A DNA stretch of 64,000 nt. It comes from Hyphomicrobiales bacterium (GTDB taxonomy: Bacteria > Pseudomonadota > Alphaproteobacteria > Rhizobiales > RI-29). The stretch's first letter is position 1, and every line of letters begins with the position of its first letter. Below the pieces are notes generated by a model. The model worked only from the letters and a program-made list of their open reading frames with translations, searched no databases and had not been told where the DNA came from. The stretch spans positions 158,264 through 222,263 of the forward strand of contig WGLQ01000009.1 of assembly GCA_016125495.1 (NCBI GenBank), read 5' to 3'. Positions 50,711-61,895 of this stretch are shown in pieces. A program made the translations under genes and the position numbers.

Positions 50711-51961
50711 ATGCGGATCGTTGTCCTGGGCGCGGGCATTGCAGGCGTGACGACGGCGTTTCAGCTGCTCAAGGACGGCCACGAAGTGGTCATCGTCGAC
50801 AGCGCGGACGCCCCGGCCAGCTTCACGAGCTTTGCCAACGCGGGTCTGATGGCTCCTGGCCATGCCTACGCCTGGTCGTCACCCAAGGCGCCGGGCATGA
50901 TGCTGCGCTCGCTCTGGCGGGGGGATCAGGCGATCCGTTTCCGCCCGAGCCTTTCGCCGAGGCAGTGGTCCTGGGTCCTCGCCTTCCTCGGCCAGTGCAC
51001 CGCCGAGCGCGCAACGATCAACACGCGCGCCAAGTCGGCCCTCTGCGTCTACTCCCAACAGGTCTTCCACGACGTCGTTCGCGAAACCGGTGTCGCCTAC
51101 GACGGCCGCCGGGGTGGTCTCGTCTATTTCTACCGCACACCGGCGAGCTTTACCGCCGCCGCCGCCAAATGCGGCATCCTGCGCCAAGCCGGCATCGCCA
51201 TCACCGTGCTCGAGCGTGACGCCGTCGCCGAGCGCGAACCGGCGCTCGCGGGCGCCCTTTCCGAGATCGCGGGCGCGCTCGTGGCCGAGGACGACGAGAG
51301 CGGCGACGCCAACCTCTTCACGCGCAATCTCGCCGAAGCCTGCGCGCGCGCCGGGGCGGTCTTGCGCTACCGCACGCACGTGAACGGCTTTCGCCTCTCG
51401 GGCGACGTAGTCCGCGCTGCCACCACCCGCGACGGCGAGATCACGGGCGATGCCTTCGTGCTCGCGACCGGTGTGATGAGCCCGGCCCTCGTCGCCCCGC
51501 TCGGCATCCGCTTGCCGATCTATCCGGTGAAAGGCTATTCGGCGACCCTGCGGATCACCGACCCCGACCGCGCGCCGCGTTTCGGCGGTGTCGACGAAGA
51601 CAACCTTCTCGCCTACTGTCCGATGGGCGAGCGCCTGCGGCTGACCGCGACGGCCGAGATCGCCGGCTACGACACCAGCCACCGGCCCAAGGACTTCGTG
51701 CAGATGCTGACCAAGGCCCGCCGGCTCTTCGGGCACGCCGCCGACTTCGACCACCCGACCTACTGGGCCGGGCTGCGTCCAATGACGCCGACCGGAATGC
51801 CGATCGTCGATCGCTCGCCGATCGACAACCTCTGGCTCAACTGCGGCCACGGCCACATGGGCTGGACCATGGCACACGGCTGCGCCCGCATCCTGGCCGA
51901 CCTCATCGGACAGCGCCGGCCGGCGATCGATACGGAGGCTATGCGTCATGACGCTGGATGA
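50711..51961 (+). CDS. FAD-dependent D-amino-acid dehydrogenase-like oxidoreductase
   Basis: A 416-residue DadA-like flavoenzyme. The N-terminal dinucleotide motif VVLGAGIAGVTTAFQLL, the segment SFANAGLMAPGHAYAWSSP and the C-terminal WAGLRPMTPTGMPIVDRSP, with CGHGHMGWTMAHGCA, match family DadA/DAO. It should oxidise D-amino acids or similar amines to imino acids. The amino acid is not determined. It follows ridA and its stop region overlaps the racemase start by 14 bases, suggesting a single catabolic unit. Confidence 0.88.
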   Translation: MRIVVLGAGIAGVTTAFQLLKDGHEVVIVDSADAPASFTSFANAGLMAPGHAYAWSSPKAPGMMLRSLWRGDQAIRFRPSLSPRQWSWVLAFLGQCTAERATINTRAKSALCVYSQQVFHDVVRETGVAYDGRRGGLVYFYRTPASFTAAAAKCGILRQAGIAITVLERDAVAEREPALAGALSEIAGALVAEDDESGDANLFTRNLAEACARAGAVLRYRTHVNGFRLSGDVVRAATTRDGEITGDAFVLATGVMSPALVAPLGIRLPIYPVKGYSATLRITDPDRAPRFGGVDEDNLLAYCPMGERLRLTATAEIAGYDTSHRPKDFVQMLTKARRLFGHAADFDHPTYWAGLRPMTPTGMPIVDRSPIDNLWLNCGHGHMGWTMAHGCARILADLIGQRRPAIDTEAMRHDAG

Positions 51962-52754
51962 AACCCGCACCGGTCCCGTCGCCGAGACCGCGCGCCGAAC
52001 CCACCTGATCGAGCACCTGCCCTTCACCACGCAGAAGGCCATCGGCGCGCGCGCCCGCATCGGCCTCATCGTGCTGGCGACCGACTACACCATCGAGCAC
52101 GAGTTCCGCCGCGCCGTCCGCATGCCCGGCGTCGATGTCTATCACGCCCGCATCCGCAACTCGCCCAGCATCACCCCCGAGACGCTGCGGGCGATGGGCG
52201 ACGACATTCCACGCATCGCGGAACTCCTGCTGCCCGGCGACGAATTCGATGTCGTCGCCTACGGCTGCACCTCGGCCTCGATGGTGCTCGGTGAGGAGCG
52301 CGTGTTCGCCGCGATCGCGGGCGTCAAGCCGTCGGCCCGCGCCACGACGCCGATCACCGCCGCCTTCGCTGCCTTCGATGCGTTCGCCGCGCGGCGCATC
52401 GCCGTGCTCACCCCGTACCGCGCCGACGTCAACGCCATCGTGCAGAACTACATCGAGGGGCGCGGCTACGAGGTGCCCGTCTTCGGCTCGTTCAACGAGG
52501 AGCACGATCCGACGGTCGCGGCCATCGATGCCGACAGCCTCGAGAAGGCGATCGCCACCGTCGTCGCCGCGCGGCCCGTCGACATGGTCTTCGTCTCGTG
52601 CACCAGCATTCGCCTCATGGAAGCGTGCGCGGCCATCGAGAGAGCGGTCGGTGTGCCGGTCACCTCGTCCAACCACGCCCTCGCTTGGCATTGCCTGAGG
52701 CTCGCCGGCCTAACCGATCCGATGCCCGACCTCGGCCGGCTCTACGAGCGCTGA
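51948..52754 (+). CDS. Aspartate/glutamate racemase family protein (maleate-isomerase/EutA-like)
   Basis: A 268-residue member of the Asp/Glu racemase superfamily. The two catalytic Cys are likely in VVAYGCTSASMVLG and VFVSCTSIRLMEA, each followed by Thr-Ser, as in maleate isomerase and arylmalonate decarboxylase relatives. ARIGLIVLATDYTIEHEF is the N-terminal strand. ATG 51948 is 14 bases inside the DadA-like gene. EutA of ectoine catabolism is close in type, but no ectoine genes are here, so only the family is assigned. Substrate unknown. Confidence 0.85.
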   Translation: MTLDETRTGPVAETARRTHLIEHLPFTTQKAIGARARIGLIVLATDYTIEHEFRRAVRMPGVDVYHARIRNSPSITPETLRAMGDDIPRIAELLLPGDEFDVVAYGCTSASMVLGEERVFAAIAGVKPSARATTPITAAFAAFDAFAARRIAVLTPYRADVNAIVQNYIEGRGYEVPVFGSFNEEHDPTVAAIDADSLEKAIATVVAARPVDMVFVSCTSIRLMEACAAIERAVGVPVTSSNHALAWHCLRLAGLTDPMPDLGRLYER

Positions 52755-52827
52755 GCATTGCCGCCTGTGCTTGCGCGGGCGGGCCACCGTCACCACTTCG
52801 AACGAACCGATGTCCAGGAGCCGCCAG

Positions 52828-53565
52828 ATGACCGCATGCGCCCGTGACGACAGCCCCGGCGCCTGCCGCTGCTTTGCCGGGATCGACGTCTGGATCTTCG
52901 ATCTCGACAACACCCTCTATCCGGCCGAGTGCAACCTCTTTCCGCAGGTTGCCGACCGGATGAACCTTTTCATCGAGCGCCGCTTCGGCTTTTCGCCCGA
53001 CGAGGCGCGTAGGATGCGCCGGGATTATTATCTCGAATTCGGCACGACCCTCGCCGGACTGATGCAGCGCCACGCCGTCGAGCCGGACGAATTCCTCCAC
53101 TTCGTGCACGACATCGACCATTCCGTGCTCGCCCCGGCGCCCGAGCTGGCCGCGGCCATTGCCCGCCTGCCGGGCCGGCGCTACATCTTCACGAACGGCT
53201 CGCGCGGGCATGCCGAGGCTGTCGCCGGCAAGGTCGGTGTCCTCGACCTCTTCGACGACGTCTTCGACATCAAGGCCGCCAACTACGTGCCGAAGCCCCA
53301 CCGCTCTGCGTTCGATCTCTTCCTCTCACGGCACGGCCTCGAAGGTGCGCGAGCAGCGATGTTCGAGGATTTGCCGCACAACCTCGTCACTGCCCATGAA
53401 CTCGGCATGACCACGGTCCTGATCTCCTCGAGCATGGAGGATCACCCCTCCCAGCGCGAGATCGGCGAATGGGATGCGCCGCCCGACCACATCCACCACG
53501 TGACGGACGACCTCGCGGGCTTCCTCTCCGCGATCGAGTTGCCACCCCTCGCCGTTCGTACCTAG
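52828..53565 (+). CDS. HAD-IA pyrimidine 5'-nucleotidase
   Basis: A 245-residue HAD phosphatase of the SDT1/pyrimidine nucleotidase type. The nucleophile motif VWIFDLDNTLYP, motif II IFTNGSRGHAEA, and motif III region YVPKPHRSAFD with FEDLPHNLVTAHELGM are in place. It normally follows argB in alphaproteobacteria; here it lies about 4.9 kb away with accessory genes inserted. ATG 52828 has AGGAG about nine bases upstream and is preferred to 52810 and 52771. It converges on the amine oxidase gene across 22 bases. Confidence 0.9.
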   Translation: MTACARDDSPGACRCFAGIDVWIFDLDNTLYPAECNLFPQVADRMNLFIERRFGFSPDEARRMRRDYYLEFGTTLAGLMQRHAVEPDEFLHFVHDIDHSVLAPAPELAAAIARLPGRRYIFTNGSRGHAEAVAGKVGVLDLFDDVFDIKAANYVPKPHRSAFDLFLSRHGLEGARAAMFEDLPHNLVTAHELGMTTVLISSSMEDHPSQREIGEWDAPPDHIHHVTDDLAGFLSAIELPPLAVRT

Positions 53566-53587
53566 GCGCGCCCCTCGTCCGCCACCA

Positions 53588-55522
53588 TCACTTCGGACAG
53601 CAAGGCTCGGCGCGCGCCTGTGGCACGTCCATCGCCGGATTGGCATCGAAGAAGCCGGCGGCCATCCAATGGAAACCGGCATAGACCACCGGCTGGATGG
53701 GAAAATCCTCCGGTCGTGGCACGTGGTGATAGTTGAGCGTGTACCAGGCGACGATCTCGCGCCCGTCGATCGCCCGGTCAGCCTCGGTCCAGCGCGGCAG
53801 GCCGTCGCCGCCCGCATGCTGGTTCGGGAACCAGCCGGCTGGGTATTTCTCTTCCGGAGCGAACGGCGTCACCCAGAGATGGTTGTACATGAACCCGGCG
53901 CGGCGCCCGATCGGGCCTTCGGGCGCGTTGAAGGGCAGCGTGTTGGCGCCCGGCACCAGCTTGTAGCCGACCGGCGCGCCATGCGCGTTGCGGACCTTCG
54001 TGTTGATGACCTTCCAGTAGCGCGCGCTCGCCAGATCGATGGTGCGCCGCGCCTCGCTCTCGCGCCCGAGACGCCGGGCGACGATGCGCGCGGCATTGCC
54101 GTGCGGGTTGCCGGGCCCGATCGCGAGCGGTTCGCAATTGACCTCCTCGACGCTGTTGGCTGCGCCGTCGACGCACATGTCGAATCGAAAGCAGAAGTTG
54201 TGCTGGTGCACGTGACTCTCGACACCGGGCCCGACCACGGTCGCATAATCGCTCGCCGCCGCGTCACCCGCCACGATCCCGCTCGGGAATGGAATCCCGG
54301 TCGCCTTGATCTCCACGCCGATCGTGCCGTCCTGGTAGAAATACCAGTAGAGCCCGTAGACGTAATTCCCGATGGTACTGATGGAGGAGATCACCAGACG
54401 GCGCGAGCGGGCGACGAGACGCACCCCGGCGGCCGCATCCGTGAACTTCCAGAGGATGCCGTAATCCTCCTCATGCATGCAGACCGCGTTCTCGATCGCG
54501 ACCGGAGCCCCGTTCCAGTCGTGAACGTGGACGTCGAAGTAGTGCATGTGTCCGAGACAGTCACAACCGAGCTTCAGCGATTCGGTGAGCTGGCCGATGC
54601 CGTATTCGCCGGTGTCGAAGGCATTGCGTCGGAAATTTCCCCCGCGTGGATCGCCGTAGGGCACGACCATCTCCGCCAGCGCGGCCCGCCGCATGATCGG
54701 CCTCAGCCGCCCCTTCTCGCGGTAGCCGATGTTGCGCAGGATCAGCCCGTCGCGCGGATCGAAACCGACGCGCAGCTCGAAGCCCTGCCAGGCGACATGA
54801 TAGCCATCGACGGTAAAGCTCGGCCCCTCCGGCTGCACGATGTCGAGCGGCTTGAGATCGACGCGGGCTGTGGCTGGGACGAGCGGCCCCGGATCGGGCG
54901 GCAGCGGCTCGGCGCCGAAGTCGTCGACGCGCAACACCTTGCGGGCGCGCAGATCGATGACCGGATGGAGGCCCGCGATCGGGCGCGCATAAGCGTTGTC
55001 GTTCGCATCGTTGGCGAGCCAGCAATGACCGTAGGCAAGGCGCATGCCCTCCTCGCCCGCGATCCCGAAGTTGCCGGCCGCCCAGGGCTCGATCACCACG
55101 CGGTCGATCTCGGCTTCGGCGATCCCACGTTTGGCGAGTGCCGCCCGCACGCCTGCATCCGCCTTGGCGATCTCGCCGCCGAGCACGAACTCGTCGAAGG
55201 TGATGCGCGCCTGGGCACCGGGAACGTGTTCGAAACGGACGAGACGCCGGGCGGCAAGGTCCACCTGACCGGTGAGCGTTCGGTTGCTCGAGGGCTCGTA
55301 GCAGCAGACATAGGCGAACCGCGCGCCCCGGGCCGTCCCGGTATCGCCATCCGCGGCGGGAAACGCCCGCGCCTGTGGCGTCATGTCGTCGAGGGTGATG
55401 GTCTCGAACCAGGCCGACGCATCGAGCCCGCCCTCGCCGCGCACGACCTCCGCCGCGATGGCAATTTCCTCGGCGCTCAGCGGATCGAGCGCATGGGGCG
55501 TGGCGGCAGGGGTTTGTCGCAT
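53588..55522 (-). CDS. Copper-containing primary-amine oxidase (TPQ enzyme)
   Basis: A 644-residue copper amine oxidase that oxidises primary amines to aldehydes with release of H2O2 and ammonia. The catalytic-base Asp303 is in AFDTGEYGIG, the TPQ precursor Tyr387 in STIGNYVYGLYWYF, and copper ligands His439 and His441 in SHVHQHNFCFRF; the third His is in YNHLWVTPF. The residue after Tyr387 is Val, where most members have Asp or Glu (finding). No signal peptide is seen, so it is cytoplasmic. Start 55522 follows the frame start MRQTPAATPHAL; earlier in-frame codons are unlikely. Confidence 0.92.
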   Translation of the reverse strand: MRQTPAATPHALDPLSAEEIAIAAEVVRGEGGLDASAWFETITLDDMTPQARAFPAADGDTGTARGARFAYVCCYEPSSNRTLTGQVDLAARRLVRFEHVPGAQARITFDEFVLGGEIAKADAGVRAALAKRGIAEAEIDRVVIEPWAAGNFGIAGEEGMRLAYGHCWLANDANDNAYARPIAGLHPVIDLRARKVLRVDDFGAEPLPPDPGPLVPATARVDLKPLDIVQPEGPSFTVDGYHVAWQGFELRVGFDPRDGLILRNIGYREKGRLRPIMRRAALAEMVVPYGDPRGGNFRRNAFDTGEYGIGQLTESLKLGCDCLGHMHYFDVHVHDWNGAPVAIENAVCMHEEDYGILWKFTDAAAGVRLVARSRRLVISSISTIGNYVYGLYWYFYQDGTIGVEIKATGIPFPSGIVAGDAAASDYATVVGPGVESHVHQHNFCFRFDMCVDGAANSVEEVNCEPLAIGPGNPHGNAARIVARRLGRESEARRTIDLASARYWKVINTKVRNAHGAPVGYKLVPGANTLPFNAPEGPIGRRAGFMYNHLWVTPFAPEEKYPAGWFPNQHAGGDGLPRWTEADRAIDGREIVAWYTLNYHHVPRPEDFPIQPVVYAGFHWMAAGFFDANPAMDVPQARAEPCCPK

Positions 55523-55627
55523 GGGACACTCTCGATCTCGGCGGGTTGCGGCGGCAAGCGGTAAGCACCGCCATCTTCGGCGCACGCCCTGCCGATTTCA
55601 ACGTCGCGGTTGCCGCCACGGGAATCG

Positions 55628-55657
55628 AAAGGGGGGCCGCCAGCATGGCCGCCCCCC
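55628..55657 (-). terminator. Intrinsic terminator after the parvulin gene
   Basis: On the minus strand GGGGGGCGGCC pairs with GGCGGCCCCCC (10 of 11 positions) around a 5-base loop and is followed by CTTTCGATT. It lies 86 bases beyond the parvulin stop and 105 bases before the amine oxidase start, separating the two genes. Confidence 0.6.
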
Positions 55658-55742
55658 ACTGGACGTTCACCCCGAGAACATAGCGCCGTGTTCGCGTTCG
55701 CCGACGAGGTCCAGACCTCGTCGCGACGCCCTCGCCGGTCGA

Positions 55743-56618
55743 CTATTGCGCGCCGAAGGAGCCGCGCGCGGCCTCCTCGATGTCCTTGCGCAGTTCCTGA
55801 TTGACGAACTCGAGGTTCGCCTTCTCGCGCAGCATCGTCAGCACTTCCTCGGCGCGCCGTTGCAGCAGCGAGCCCATGATGCGGTCCTTGAGGTCATCGA
55901 ACGCCGGCACCTGCTGCATGCGGCGATCCTCGAGCTTGATGACGTGCCAGCCGAATTGGGTCTCGACCGGCTCCGAAACGTCGCCCGCCTTGAGCGCGAA
56001 AACCGCTTCCTCGAAAGCCGGCACCATGGTGCCACGCGTGAAATAGCCGAGGTCGCCGCCCTGCGTCTTGCTCGGCCCGATGGACAGCTCCCCCGCCAGC
56101 GCCGCGAAATCGTCGCCCCGATTGACCCGCTCGATGACGTCGTTGGCTTCCGCTTCGGACTTGACCAGGATGTGCCGGGCGCGGACCTCCTCCTTGCCCT
56201 CGGCCGCGCCGAACTGGGCATCATAGAGAGCGCGGGCCTGCTCGACGGTCACCTGTCCGGCGACGGCACTGTCGAAGTATGCATCACGCAGGGCCCGCTC
56301 GCGGTAATAAGCGAGGCGGTTGTCGAAGGCCGCGCCGCTCGCGAGGTTGTCGGCCTTGCCTGCTTCCGACATCAGCGCATTGTCGATGAGATACTCGACG
56401 ATCACCCGCCGACGCTCACGCTCCGGCACACTCGAAAGCTGCGGCCCGATTTCGGTCTCGGCGAAGCGGACATCGGCCGCCGTGATGTCCCGGCCATTGA
56501 CCTTGACGAGGACCTCCTGGTCCGCTGCCCGAACGTCCGCCTGGAAAACCAGCACGCCGGCAACGAACGATGCCAGCGCCCAACCGGCACGCCACGTGCC
56601 CGAAACTCTCATTGTCAT
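55743..56618 (-). CDS. Parvulin-type peptidyl-prolyl cis-trans isomerase
   Basis: A 291-residue periplasmic isomerase: signal peptide (WALASFVAGVLVFQADVRAA), a SurA-like N-terminal helical part (VRFAETEIGPQLSSVPERER) and a PpiC domain (RARHILVKSEAEAND, GDDFAALAGELSIGPSK, GGDLGYFTRGTMVPAFEEAV, EPVETQFGWHVIKL). It assists folding of outer membrane proteins. It is divergent from secA across a 572-base gap, as commonly found in Alphaproteobacteria. ATG 56618 has an AAGGCAGGTG site upstream; ATG 56612 is an alternative. Confidence 0.93.
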   Translation of the reverse strand: MTMRVSGTWRAGWALASFVAGVLVFQADVRAADQEVLVKVNGRDITAADVRFAETEIGPQLSSVPERERRRVIVEYLIDNALMSEAGKADNLASGAAFDNRLAYYRERALRDAYFDSAVAGQVTVEQARALYDAQFGAAEGKEEVRARHILVKSEAEANDVIERVNRGDDFAALAGELSIGPSKTQGGDLGYFTRGTMVPAFEEAVFALKAGDVSEPVETQFGWHVIKLEDRRMQQVPAFDDLKDRIMGSLLQRRAEEVLTMLREKANLEFVNQELRKDIEEAARGSFGAQ

Positions 56619-57190
56619 GGGTGACACCTGCCTTTGCCGTAAGTGTTCGCCCGCCGCTCTGAGGTTCGCCCGCGGGACCTGGATGTGAAGACGTCTGTTC
56701 CTCGTGCGCCGACCGCGAAAACTTCGGCCGGCCCGCACGTCCGATCGGATCGTTCGCCGACGCCCATGGCGACCCTGGCAACCACTCGGCCAGGGCTCAT
56801 GTTGGCCGGGCGATACCACCGGACGGTAGGTGACACTAGCGAAATGAATGCGGCAGAGCTGCGGCCCGGTCACGTTTCGGCGAGCGGGAACGGCCGTGCA
56901 ACGGCCTCGATCCGCGGAGCGTCGCCCCCCTCGTCGCGTTGACAACACTGGGGCACCCTCCTATGTCTCCGCCGTGGTCGCAGGGTCTGCTGCCGGCGAG
57001 CGCGCGCACCTGTCGGGACCGCGGCAACGCGCGACGACGACAAGAGCCGCGACCATCCCACCGGTGCCAGCTGGCCCTGCCCGTCGTCCTGACCGCTGTC
57101 TCACAGGTCGAATGGCATCGTTCGCGGCTGGAGCCCCCAATGTGGTCGGGCGACGGGACCCTGCCACGTGCATGCGAGGACACGCCACCC
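56619..57190. other. 572-base divergent region between parvulin gene and secA
   Basis: No reliable gene. Promoters of both genes must lie here. Open frames on the plus strand are Arg-rich and lack codon structure. No SecM-like regulatory peptide was recognised. Confidence 0.5.
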
Positions 57191-60151
<2,961 letters not shown>

Positions 60152-60563
60152 ACTCCAGGCCGGGTCGCCGTCCGGGCCGGAGGGTGCGGCAGGCCGCTGG
60201 CCGGGTCGCTTTCTCGCCATGCCGCCTCGCCCGCCGAGAAATGCTCCATGACGCCATTCGCCGTCGCCGGACAATAGCCCGGCAGAGGCCCTTGCAGCCG
60301 TTCCCGACATCGCAAATTCGCCACACTCAATTGCAGTTATGAGCCCCGGTGGATGGACCTCTGTCCACCATGGGGAAAACGACCAGCAACTGTACCGCGT
60401 GCGAGTGGTTGGGACCTCGCGAAGTGGTGCGAAATCCGCCCTTGCGGGCGAAGCGCGCATGGCTGCGCACTCTCGCACTAGGCTTTCCGCAACCGACACA
60501 CTCGGCGATGCGCCCTGACCGGCGCGCGCCTTGCGTGACGCGCGTTTCCTGGTGGAGGCGGAA
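60152..60563. other. 412-base gap between secA and the TAXI gene
   Basis: No gene seen. GC-rich inverted segments just after secA (about 60150-60185) could end the transcript, but the pairing is imperfect and lacks a T-run. The right part should hold the promoter for the TAXI gene. Confidence 0.45.
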
Positions 60564-61787
60564 ATGCAGGGTGTATATGTTGACCGCGAGGAAAATGCCG
60601 GCCACCTGCCGGGCACCGCGATCCACGCCCCATCGGCATCGGCCCGCACACGAACGTCGGGCATCAGCCGCGCGTTTTCGTTCCTGATGCTGTTTTTCGC
60701 TCCGGCATCGGTGGCTTCCGCCGCAAGCGCCGACCCCGCGGCCAGCCAGTCGACCTACGCCGCCCGCGTCGAGCAGGTGAACACCGGCACGGTCGGGGTG
60801 ATCTCCGGCGGCATCGGCGGAACCTACGTCAGGATTGCGGCCGATCTCGCGGCCGTCCTCAATCCCGAGGGCGACATACGCGTGTTGCCCATCCTCGGAC
60901 AGGGCTCCGTGCAGAACGTCACGGACCTCCTCTATCTCAAGGGGGTGGATGTGGCGATCGTGCAGTCGGACGTCCTCGCCCACATCGAGCGCGAGGCCAT
61001 CCACGACAGCATCAAGGAGCGGATCCACTACGTCACGAAGCTCTACAACGAGGAACTCCATCTCCTTGCCGGCGCCGGCATAGAGCGCATCGAGGATCTC
61101 GCGGGGCAACCCGTGAATTTCGACGTCGCCGGCAGTGGCACCTACATGACCGCGACGACCGTCTTCAAGGCCCTCGGCATCGAGGTTCGACCGGTGTCGA
61201 TGGACCAGGCGCTCGCCATCGAGAAAATCCGCGCGGGCGAGATCGCTGCCACCGTCTACGTCGCCGGCCGCCCGGCCTCCGTCATCGCCGACCTCGCCGA
61301 CAAGAAGGAATTTCGCCTCCTCGACGTGCCCTACGTCGCCGCACTCCAGGACACTTATCTTCCCGTACGGCTATCAGCGGAAGACTATCCTGGCCTCGTA
61401 CCTGCGGATTCGACGGTCTCGTCGATCGCTGTTGGTGCCGTGATGGCGGTCTACAACTGGTCGCCGAAGACCGATCGCCATCGCCGCGTCGTGGAGTTCA
61501 TCGAATCTTTCCTCTCCCGCTTCGAGCGGTTCCTCGATGCTCCGCGCCATCCCAAGTGGCGCGAAGTGAGCCTCCACGCCACGCTTCCGGGCTGGACGAG
61601 ATTTCAGCCTGTCCAGGATTGGCTCGACGCCAACAAGCCGGCCGATCCCGAAGCGCTCCAGGCGGCCTTCAACCAGTTCCTCGACGGCGAGCTTCAGCAG
61701 GGCAGCCACGCCACTTTGACCGCCGAGGCACGCCAGCAACTGTTCCAGCAATTCCTCGCCTGGCGGTCGGCCGCGCGCAGCCAGTAG
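60564..61787 (+). CDS. TAXI-family TRAP transporter solute-binding protein (orphan)
   Basis: A 407-residue TAXI-type binding protein. Seen: GTVGVISGGIGGTYVRIAADL, near-N-terminal strand typical of the family, QGSVQNVTDLLYLKGVDVAIVQSD, and NFDVAGSGTYMTATTVFKALG, and late GEIAATVYVAGRPASVI. The signal peptide (AFSFLMLFFAPASVASAAS) begins unusually late, at about residue 35, after a charged N-terminus. The chosen ATG 60564 is the only candidate upstream; a TTG at 60531 is possible. No DctQM-type membrane subunit is encoded next to it in this window. Ligand unknown. Confidence 0.8.
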   Translation: MQGVYVDREENAGHLPGTAIHAPSASARTRTSGISRAFSFLMLFFAPASVASAASADPAASQSTYAARVEQVNTGTVGVISGGIGGTYVRIAADLAAVLNPEGDIRVLPILGQGSVQNVTDLLYLKGVDVAIVQSDVLAHIEREAIHDSIKERIHYVTKLYNEELHLLAGAGIERIEDLAGQPVNFDVAGSGTYMTATTVFKALGIEVRPVSMDQALAIEKIRAGEIAATVYVAGRPASVIADLADKKEFRLLDVPYVAALQDTYLPVRLSAEDYPGLVPADSTVSSIAVGAVMAVYNWSPKTDRHRRVVEFIESFLSRFERFLDAPRHPKWREVSLHATLPGWTRFQPVQDWLDANKPADPEALQAAFNQFLDGELQQGSHATLTAEARQQLFQQFLAWRSAARSQ

Positions 61788-61895
61788 CGAGACGGGCTTG
61801 GTTTGAATTGGAATGAAATCCACGACCGGCCGGAGAGGCCCGAGGGAGCGAGACGAGTGAGCTCCGGATCGCAGAGTAACCGAGGAACGAGTGCC

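Noticed and set aside
51948..52754. Assigning the racemase-family gene as eutA of ectoine breakdown
   Set aside because: No other ectoine genes lie nearby, and several related enzymes share the same Cys motifs.
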